DNA of 11,930 nt from JAAFIP01 sp043747295. Its GTDB lineage: Bacteria; Pseudomonadota; Gammaproteobacteria; Burkholderiales; Burkholderiaceae_C. A program made the position numbers and the translations under genes. The stretch covers positions 1-11,930 of the forward strand of contig JAYTPK010000191.1 of the NCBI GenBank assembly GCA_043747295.1, in the 5' to 3' direction. Below the pieces are notes generated by a model. That model searched no databases and had not been told where the DNA came from. It was given only the letters and a program-made list of their open reading frames with translations. Shown here one piece after another: positions 6,821 to 11,930 of this stretch. The stretch's first letter is position 1; each line of letters starts with the position of its first letter.

Positions 6821-7138
6821 TTATTTTTTTTGTGCTGCAAAGTAAGCAGCTACTTGCTCAACCTGCGCGTCGCTATAGCCCTTGCTCAGCTGGTGCATGA
6901 TGGTGGCAGGGCGCGCACCGCTTTTAAAGGCTTGCATTTGCGCAATGATGTAGTCTTTAGGCACACCTGCCAGGCTGACTACGGCAGAGCCTTGCACGGC
7001 ATTACCGTTGGTGCCATGGCAGTTGGCACAGGTAGCAGCTAAGGCTCTGATATTGAGTTGCTGCGCATCTTGTGCGCTAGCAGGTGCGCTAGCTAGCATC
7101 GCCAGCACAGACAACACGCCTGGTGCAAGGTATTTCAT
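6821..7138 (-). CDS. fccA: single-haem c-type cytochrome, FccA-like partner subunit
   Basis: Cytochrome of 105 residues carrying one covalent haem. It has a Sec signal (basic start MKYL, hydrophobic 5-19, cleavage likely after ASA at residue 22), the haem-binding CANCH at 37-41, and a C-terminal MHQLSKGYSDAQVEQVAAYF in which M81 is the expected sixth haem ligand. The size fits a class I cytochrome of the c553/FccA kind. Some FCSD enzymes have a two-haem subunit instead; only one CxxCH is present here. The 10-base spacing to the FccB-like gene supports a FccAB complex that accepts electrons from the flavin. A clear AGGAG lies 7 bases before the ATG. The role in sulfide oxidation is inferred from the partner; the cytochrome alone would be a generic electron carrier. 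The stop is TAA, overlapping the next ribosome binding site. Confidence 0.88.
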   Translation of the reverse strand: MKYLAPGVLSVLAMLASAPASAQDAQQLNIRALAATCANCHGTNGNAVQGSAVVSLAGVPKDYIIAQMQAFKSGARPATIMHQLSKGYSDAQVEQVAAYFAAQKK

Positions 7139-7226
7139 ACATGTCTCCTGAGCAAATAAGGTATTGATTAACAGGTGGCTAACAGCAAAAATTGCCCCTC
7201 AGCACCCATTTGCTGCATTATGCACA

Positions 7227-7796
7227 CTAGAAAGCTTGTGCCGTGTGGAACGAAAAAATCCATGCTAGCAACTGGGCTGGAAATTGTTTGATTGCGGCGT
7301 TATAGACCTGCGCCGCGTTGCTATAGTCACGCAGTTTTTCAGACTCCAACACGCCCTGATTCTGCCACTGCAGCGCTAGGGTTTGCGGTACCGCCGAGCC
7401 AGCCAGGTCATCATGCTCGCTATTGAGCCGCTGCCACGCAGCGTGCATGACCTCATGCGCGGCACTGATGGAGGCCATATCGTCCACTGCAGGCAGCAGG
7501 TGAGGCTTGGCCAACACACCTGCAATACACGCTTGAAACTGCTTGGTGGCCACTGCCAAGGGCCTCCAGCTGGCGGCCTCATCGCCCAAGCTAGCCCAGG
7601 CCGAGTCTGTCTCGGGGCTGTGTGACAGCTCTGACAGCGCATGGCGCAGCGCCTGCGCATTAGACTGCCATTGCCCCGCCAGACCCTGCAGCGCACGCAA
7701 CACCTGCGCACGCAAACCTACCAGCCGGTTGTAAGCCCCCAAGGCCCAAAATACCAGCACAGCTATCACTACCCAAAACACAACAGAGGTGAACAC
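7227..7796 (-). CDS. divergent LemA-like membrane protein
   Basis: Protein of 189 residues with one N-terminal membrane helix (about 4-20) followed by a mostly helical soluble part. LemA features are an N-terminal AYNRLVGLRAQV (21-32) after the helix and a C-terminal VYNAAIKQFPAQLLAW (164-179) ending in a phenylalanine-rich tail, matching the usual YN-x-x-I-x-x-FP pattern of the family. The conserved middle of LemA (IDVQLKRR, LIPNLV) is not recognisable, so this is a distant or degenerate member. LemA proteins are inner-membrane proteins of unclear function, sometimes found near HtpX protease. The start is a GTG at 7796 that places the membrane helix at the N-terminus; no Shine-Dalgarno is visible. 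The 88 bases after its TAG stop precede the fcc pair and hold no clear terminator. Confidence 0.6.
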   Translation of the reverse strand: MFTSVVFWVVIAVLVFWALGAYNRLVGLRAQVLRALQGLAGQWQSNAQALRHALSELSHSPETDSAWASLGDEAASWRPLAVATKQFQACIAGVLAKPHLLPAVDDMASISAAHEVMHAAWQRLNSEHDDLAGSAVPQTLALQWQNQGVLESEKLRDYSNAAQVYNAAIKQFPAQLLAWIFSFHTAQAF

Positions 7797-7887
7797 TACG
7801 ATTGCAACACTAATTTTTTAATTGAAGCTAATGATACGTGATGACGCTACGCAAGAGGCACGCTATGGCAAGTAAACGCTAAGTCAT

Positions 7888-7922
7888 AAAGCCCTGCACA
7901 ACATACCGTCATACAGGGCCCT
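7888..7922 (-). terminator. weak terminator-like hairpin after DUF1501
   Basis: On the minus strand AGGGCCCTG pairs with CAGGGCTTT (7914-7922 with 7888-7896): nine pairs, two of them G-U, around a 17-base loop. It lies about 80 bases after the DUF1501 stop. The trailing sequence is only weakly U-rich, so efficiency is doubtful. Confidence 0.35.
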
Positions 7923-7977
7923 GGAAACACAATTTACCAATCAAATATGCTTGTAGTCCAAGTATCTATTAGTTAAG

Positions 7978-7996
7978 CAGCTATTATTTTTGTAGC
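7978..7996. repeat. 19-base motif copy 2 (CAGCTATTA-N4-TGTAGC)
   Basis: The plus strand reads CAGCTATTATTTTTGTAGC, the partner of the copy at 5359-5377. It lies 9 bases from the DUF1501 stop codon. An adjacent perfect 5-bp hairpin, TGTAG-CAT-CTACA (7991-8003), overlaps it. Confidence 0.4.
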
Positions 7997-8004
7997 ATCT
8001 ACAC

Positions 8005-9576
8005 TTAAAGCATAAATCCAAGATTGGCCGGATAGACGATAGCGCTGGGTGTGGTTTGGCCGTTGAAATTACCCAAGTTAGGCAAGATACTTGTCATCTG
8101 ATCATCAGGCACGCCAAACCATTTTGCCATCGTGGCTGCGTATTGGTCTACCGAGGTAGTTGGCAGTAAACGGCCTTGGCCGACGCTCCATTGGTCCACC
8201 TCTGCGGTACTTTTTGAGTCGCCGTTACCCACAGGTGGCGCATAGCCGTAAAAAGATTTGCCTTTCACTGCGCCGCCTACCATGAGGTGGTGGCTGCCCC
8301 AGCCGTGGTCAGAGCCGTCGCCGTTGTTGGCCATGGTGCGGCCAAAGTCTGAGGCGGTGAAGGCGGTGACTTTATCAGCCACGCCCATTGCATCGGTTGA
8401 TTTATAAAAAGCCGTCATGGCATCGCTAACGTACTGCATGAGCTTGGGTTGGTTAGCGATTAAATTGTCATGCAGATCAAAACCGCCCAACGAGACCATG
8501 AATACTTGTCGCTTCACGCTGAGTTTGTCTCGCGCCTCAATCAAACGAGCCACCATACGCAGTTGGTCATTCAGTGAATTATTAAGCGCTTTGCCTTTGT
8601 CATCTAAAGACACAAAACCATTGAAAGCGCCTGGATACGTAATGTTACCCGCCAAGTCTTTGATAACATTACCGTTTGTATCTTTCAGCGGGCCAGTGCT
8701 GAGAATGGCATCTGAAATAGCGACCTCAGAGTCCACGGCACGCTTAGTCACTGAGTTGTAGGCCTTCTCCAGCAAATTGGGCATGGCAGTGCTAGTGGTC
8801 AGCACACCCATTGCGTCGCCTACGTCTTTAAAACCGTACGGGTATGCTAGTCTGCCGGTAGTGGGTACGTTGTAAATTCTCACTGGACCGCCCGAGCCTA
8901 CTTGGTAAGACTGAGCCGTGTCGCCCGACAGAAATACGGCGTTACCCGTAATGGAGATGCAGGTGAACAAAGATGCGCCACCGTTGGTAGATAAAGCCAA
9001 ATCACCAATGTTGCCGCCCCAGCCCACGGTCGAGCCTTCGCCGCTGGATGACTGCCAAATTGACTGCTGATCGTTGTGCGAGAACAGCTTGGGAGGCAGC
9101 GGAAAGGTTTGGCGGTTGCTGCTGAGGTAGCCCGCTTTATCAACTGGCTTAATCAAAGGGCCCACGTTCAGCTGGACTGCGGCTTTGCCAGTGTTAAACA
9201 AGTTGGCCAAACCTGTCATAGAGGGGTGCAGCGCAAACTGGCGACCCCCCGCCAAGGCAGTAGTGGGCGTTAGTGCAGTAGGGGCCAAGTCAGCTTTAGA
9301 AATAGAAATGCTGCCAGCAGTACCTGCCACCCCGCGCGCAGTGGTGTACAGGGCATGACTTGGATCGTCATAGGTTACTACCGTATTAGCATAGTCATTA
9401 CCACCGTATAAAAACACGCAGACTAGCGCTTTGTAGTCTGTAGCTTGCTGGGCTGCGGCCTCGCCCATCGCAGCAAGGTTCAGGGCAGTAGGTAAGGCTA
9501 CGCCAGTGGCGGCCAATTGGGCAGAGCGTTGCAAAAATGCGCGACGGGTGTGCAGGTCAGGTCGAAGTAGGTACAT
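8005..9576 (-). CDS. Tat-exported DUF1501 protein
   Basis: Protein of 523 residues of the DUF1501 family, which is grouped with the alkaline phosphatase/sulfatase superfamily; no substrate is established. A twin-arginine signal is present (TRRAFLQRS, R11/R12, hydrophobic 20-37, cleavage near AAAQ at 40-43), so it is exported folded. Family landmarks are LYGGNDYANTVV (G58-G59-N60-D61), GGFDLHDN with D357/H359, SDFGRTMANN (D400, R403) and GDGSDHGWG (409-417, D413/H414), followed by GGAVKGKSFYG. The Asp/His placement suggests a metal site of the superfamily, which is inference. It follows the DUF1800 gene by 28 bases with AAGGAA about 9 bases before the ATG, forming a two-gene unit. Length is at the upper side of what I recall for the family; the gene is intact and ends in TAA. 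Confidence 0.92.
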   Translation of the reverse strand: MYLLRPDLHTRRAFLQRSAQLAATGVALPTALNLAAMGEAAAQQATDYKALVCVFLYGGNDYANTVVTYDDPSHALYTTARGVAGTAGSISISKADLAPTALTPTTALAGGRQFALHPSMTGLANLFNTGKAAVQLNVGPLIKPVDKAGYLSSNRQTFPLPPKLFSHNDQQSIWQSSSGEGSTVGWGGNIGDLALSTNGGASLFTCISITGNAVFLSGDTAQSYQVGSGGPVRIYNVPTTGRLAYPYGFKDVGDAMGVLTTSTAMPNLLEKAYNSVTKRAVDSEVAISDAILSTGPLKDTNGNVIKDLAGNITYPGAFNGFVSLDDKGKALNNSLNDQLRMVARLIEARDKLSVKRQVFMVSLGGFDLHDNLIANQPKLMQYVSDAMTAFYKSTDAMGVADKVTAFTASDFGRTMANNGDGSDHGWGSHHLMVGGAVKGKSFYGYAPPVGNGDSKSTAEVDQWSVGQGRLLPTTSVDQYAATMAKWFGVPDDQMTSILPNLGNFNGQTTPSAIVYPANLGFML

Positions 9577-9604
9577 GGTGTGTGTTTCCTTGTGAGGGTG
9601 TTTT

Positions 9605-11587
9605 TTACTTTTGCACCAAATAATCTGAGCTGGCCATGATCAATAACACGCCGGCTACCACCAAGTCGAGTTTGATTTTCTCTAGGCTTGCAGCCGTAAT
9701 GCGGCTGGCAGCTTGACCCTGCAACATGGCTAGCTTCAAAGCGTTTTTAACTACCGCTAGCGAGTCTGCGCTGAGTTGCCCTGCACACAAAACAAGGTTG
9801 AGCCTATCGGCTAAGGCACCACTTACTCGCGTGGCCTCAGCGTCTGAGCTAACGGTGTTGTTGATCAGCGCCAGTTCAGTGCTGTAGTCGGGCACGATAT
9901 CTAGCACGGGCGTTACATAGTTGGTGTCTATCTTGTCCGGCTGAGGCACCTTCATGCCGTTGCGCATGATGTCGGTCATAAAATTGATATAACCGCCCAC
10001 CGTGGTTTCATTGACAATTTGAAATTCAGGTGCAACGGCCAAACCTGTACCCGGTGGAACATAACCTGGCCGGAAAAAATTAAAAACCGATGGTGAATGC
10101 AGCGGGCTTTGTCCCAACCCATACGACGTACTAGATTGGTCATAAATTTTCCAAGAGTTTTGCAGCGACTTGAGGTTAAACGTGCGCCCCCACTGCACAA
10201 ACCGCACCATGGGCTCACGCACTTTGCCAAAGCTTGTATTGGCAGGGTTGGGGATACGCGCTTCATCGTCTAACAAAATCGCAGCCCACACTGCCTTGAG
10301 GTTACCGCGCACGCCTGCTCCATCGTTGTTAAAAGCACTGGCAACGCGGGCTACATAAGCCCCACTGGGGCTACTGGTGACCAAGCGTTGAATCATTTGC
10401 TTGGCAAAGAATGGGCCTACGTTGGGGTTTTTGAAGAGCCCATCTAATGCAGTTTTAAGAGCGACAGGACCAGCGACACCTGCTGCAATATTGATATCAA
10501 TGCAACTCACAGCCAAGGTGGAATGTTTCGTTGCATCAAAGCTCATACGCTGGCGAGCGTATTCGCGTTTGAAGATGGAATAATTAGGAAACACGCCAGC
10601 AAAATTGCCATAAGTAGCTCTGTCAAAATCGTAGCCTGTAAAGACCCGTGCTAACTGACTCACGTCATCCGCGTCGTAGGTTTCAAACTCTTTAGTGGTG
10701 CCTTTGGGCGTACCATCCAAATTGAGTTGGTATAAACCAATGGTGAACAACTGCATGACCTCGCGCGCGTAGTTCTCGTCAGGCTGACGGCCCCTGGCCA
10801 CATCTTCTTTTTGATTGCCTTTGGTGTTGAGGTAGTAGCCCATGGCAGGGCACAGGGTGATTTCTTCTAGCAGTTCACGGTAATTGCCAAAGGCGAATTT
10901 GTTGAGAATGTCCCAATAGGCCGTGATGGTGTAGCCACGCCAGTCAATCTCCATGGACTGCAGCGACACTACAAAGAACTCAGACAACGCTAGCGCAATA
11001 CGTTTGCGCATCGAGTCGGGTGCAGTAAACAGCTGATTCCACACCATGTAATCGGCTATGGTGGAGTTGTAAACATAATCTTTGGCAATGGCTTCGTTGC
11101 CGTAACCACGTGCCTCTAGCCAATCCCAACCTGTTTGTGCAATCGGCTTGGCAAACTGCAGCTGCAGCCACGTTGCATAAGTGTCTGCGCGAACTGAGGC
11201 AATCTCATTGGTCTTGGATGTGAACTGCGCTTGCTGTAAAAAACGCGCTGCCTCAGCATCGTTATTCGCTTTGGGGGCGTTATTAAAACCGGGCGCTGCA
11301 GGCGGCTGTACCACCACTACAGGCATGCCAGTCACAGGATCAATGGGCATTGCATCGGGATCTGCAGGATTGCCCGTATTCCCAGGGTTGTTGCCACCAG
11401 CAGTACCTGTTGCGCCACCGCCACCACCTCCGCCGCAGGCTGCCAACAACGCAGCGGCCAAGAGCGATAAAGCTGCTGGCGAAAATTGCGCGTTTTCGGG
11501 GGTGTCGGCTGACAGAGCCGAAGTTGTCGCTGGCGTGTCGGTCGTTGCGACGGTTGATTCGACCTGGGTGAGTTCTTCTGTGTGCAT
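9605..11587 (-). CDS. DUF1800 lipoprotein
   Basis: Protein of 660 residues of the DUF1800 family, whose biochemical role is unknown. A hydrophobic segment (about 36-50) ends in LLAAC with C51, followed by a glycine stretch, which fits a lipoprotein signal and flexible linker. The 34-residue leader before it carries several acidic and no basic residues, which is unusual for a signal peptide. The DUF1800 domain spans about 108-655: ARFLQQAQFT and TWLQLQF near the start, LSEFFVVS (201-208), ENYAREVMQLFTIGLYQLN (271-289), DVSQLARVFTGY, and HSPSVFNFFRPGYVPPGTG (498-515) near the end. DUF1800 and DUF1501 genes are often adjacent, as here. The ATG at 11587 has no visible Shine-Dalgarno, and no alternative start exists before the lipobox. 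The stop is TAA. Confidence 0.92.
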   Translation of the reverse strand: MHTEELTQVESTVATTDTPATTSALSADTPENAQFSPAALSLLAAALLAACGGGGGGGATGTAGGNNPGNTGNPADPDAMPIDPVTGMPVVVVQPPAAPGFNNAPKANNDAEAARFLQQAQFTSKTNEIASVRADTYATWLQLQFAKPIAQTGWDWLEARGYGNEAIAKDYVYNSTIADYMVWNQLFTAPDSMRKRIALALSEFFVVSLQSMEIDWRGYTITAYWDILNKFAFGNYRELLEEITLCPAMGYYLNTKGNQKEDVARGRQPDENYAREVMQLFTIGLYQLNLDGTPKGTTKEFETYDADDVSQLARVFTGYDFDRATYGNFAGVFPNYSIFKREYARQRMSFDATKHSTLAVSCIDINIAAGVAGPVALKTALDGLFKNPNVGPFFAKQMIQRLVTSSPSGAYVARVASAFNNDGAGVRGNLKAVWAAILLDDEARIPNPANTSFGKVREPMVRFVQWGRTFNLKSLQNSWKIYDQSSTSYGLGQSPLHSPSVFNFFRPGYVPPGTGLAVAPEFQIVNETTVGGYINFMTDIMRNGMKVPQPDKIDTNYVTPVLDIVPDYSTELALINNTVSSDAEATRVSGALADRLNLVLCAGQLSADSLAVVKNALKLAMLQGQAASRITAASLEKIKLDLVVAGVLLIMASSDYLVQK

Positions 11588-11591
11588 TGGT

Positions 11592-11610
11592 ACTTAACGT
11601 GGTGTTAAGT
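11592..11610. promoter_or_regulatory. 7-bp inverted repeat just upstream of the DUF1800 start
   Basis: The plus strand has ACTTAAC-GTGGT-GTTAAGT, perfect 7-base arms around 5 bases, ending 4 bases before the ATG. It occupies the place where a ribosome binding site should be and could be an operator or a translational hairpin. No regulator for it is identifiable here. Confidence 0.4.
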
Positions 11611-11659
11611 TGCGAAGAATATCGGGAACTTATGACAAATGCACTAGTTGCTTCGCAAC
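11610..11659. promoter_or_regulatory. inverted repeats in the DUF1800 upstream region
   Basis: TTGCGAAG (11610-11617) is the exact inverse of CTTCGCAA (11651-11658), 33 bases apart. The second arm is also part of a local hairpin, GTTGC-TTC-GCAAC (11647-11659), so two alternative pairings are possible. I do not see a convincing -35/-10 pair. The rest of the 157-base gap (11660-11744) holds no clear pyrF terminator. Confidence 0.35.
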
Positions 11660-11744
11660 AAATGTTACCAGTCGTGGGGTGCAAGCCGCTTGTCTGGCGA
11701 ACCTAACCGTTCAAGCCACCTATGCGCCGCAATGGTGCACAAAT

Positions 11745-11930
11745 TTATGCCGAGGTGTTGCGTGATTGTTGCAAAATATCACGCGTTTTCAGGGCTTCGC
11801 GGCGTGCTGCGCTGGCAAAGTCACTACCCGATGATGCGTACAACACAGCGCGCGATGAATTAACGATGATGGGGCCTTGCGCTGTGCAGCCTGCACGCAC
11901 GGTGGCCGCTGCGTCACCGCCTTGTGCGCC
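11745..11930 (-). CDS. pyrF: orotidine-5'-phosphate decarboxylase PyrF, C-terminal part (cut by window edge)
   Basis: Sixty-one in-frame residues up to TAA at 11745-11747; the start lies beyond the right edge. The sequence GAQGGDAAATVRAG, then IIVNSSRAVLYAS, then DFASAARREALKTRDIL is the typical end of the longer bacterial (type 2) PyrF, where GAQGG and VNSSR contribute to phosphate binding. PyrF makes UMP from orotidine 5'-monophosphate in the last step of pyrimidine synthesis in the cytoplasm. The family usually has a Leu/Phe where C15 of this fragment stands (AGCTAQG), a minor variation. The DUF1800 gene begins 157 bases further on with apparent regulatory repeats between, so they are probably separate transcription units. 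Confidence 0.85.
   Translation of the reverse strand, partial: GAQGGDAAATVRAGCTAQGPIIVNSSRAVLYASSGSDFASAARREALKTRDILQQSRNTSA

Larger units (their letters stand above)
7797..8004. other. intergenic gap, A+T-rich
   Basis: This 208-base gap between the DUF1501 stop and the LemA-like start carries the hairpin at 7888-7922 and the repeat motif at 7978-7996. On the minus strand a TATCAT at 7829-7834 could be a -10 box for the LemA-like gene, but no matching -35 is present. I find no small open frame or RNA gene here. Confidence 0.5.

Noticed and set aside
6811..6840. Ten-residue N-terminal extension of fccB from the ATG at 6840
   Set aside because: It would overlap the cytochrome gene and bury the Shine-Dalgarno AAGGAG. 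The ATG at 6810 has ideal spacing and puts the Tat motif at the N-terminus.
7200..7226. Possible promoter for the fcc pair with CATAAT as -10
   Set aside because: No acceptable -35 at 16-18 bases; the hexamer occurs in an A+T-rich gap where such matches are expected by chance.
11340..11684. Minus-strand 114-codon frame overlapping the DUF1800 N-terminus
   Set aside because: Considered as a possible frameshifted true N-terminus with basic residues. The DUF1800 frame itself has a continuous lipobox and glycine linker, while this frame is Arg/Trp-rich and shows no signal peptide.
11648..11863. Plus-strand 71-codon open frame at the right end
   Set aside because: It overlaps the pyrF C-terminus, whose GAQGG and VNSSR motifs on the minus strand are convincing.
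1..11930. CRISPR arrays, insertion sequences, toxin-antitoxin pairs, phage genes
   Set aside because: No regularly spaced repeats, transposase, integrase or small paired ORFs were found on either strand; tRNA-Phe shows no adjacent integrase or attachment duplication within the window.

Overview
The window looks like a chromosomal stretch of a betaproteobacterium of the order Burkholderiales, most likely family Comamonadaceae. The reasons are the run rsmB - DUF4390 - NtrY-type kinase - NtrX-type regulator, the DUF1800/DUF1501 exported pair, and the sequence of the tRNA-Phe gene. G+C looks moderate by eye, lower than in many Comamonadaceae. Every gene I can support lies on the minus strand, so transcription runs from high to low coordinates. 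The longest stretch without a gene is only about 210 bases.

In transcription order: (1) 11930-11745 is the C-terminal end of a pyrF-type orotidine-5'-phosphate decarboxylase, cut by the window edge. (2) A 157-base gap with several inverted repeats leads into a two-gene unit: a DUF1800 lipoprotein and a Tat-exported DUF1501 protein (11587-8005), 28 bases apart. Both are exported and neither has an established biochemical role. (3) A 208-base gap holds a weak terminator-like hairpin and a short repeat-like motif. It is followed by a divergent LemA-like membrane protein (7796-7227). (4) A cytochrome c plus flavoprotein pair (7138-5512) matches flavocytochrome c sulfide dehydrogenase: a single-haem FccA-like subunit and an FccB flavoprotein with a Tat signal and a possible lipobox. 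(5) rsmB (16S rRNA m5C967 methyltransferase), an exported DUF4390 protein overlapping rsmB by 59 bases, a four-helix NtrY-type sensor kinase, and a receiver-Fis response regulator lacking the AAA+ domain of true NtrX. (6) tRNA-Phe(GAA) with its own -10 element and an intrinsic terminator at the left edge.

Two exported modules (DUF1800/DUF1501 and FccAB-like) therefore lie upstream of a housekeeping/signalling block. The most unusual sequence-level signal is between fccB and rsmB. A long, nearly continuous stem-loop (5408-5465) ends exactly at the only ordinary rsmB start codon, a GTG with no visible Shine-Dalgarno. The reading frame stays open upstream through the hairpin back to a possible ATT five bases after the fccB stop. 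Other points worth checking are a C-A mismatch in the tRNA-Phe acceptor stem, the missing AAA+ domain in the regulator, and a DUF1800 lipoprotein leader with no basic residue. I see no CRISPR array, insertion sequence, integrase or rRNA gene.
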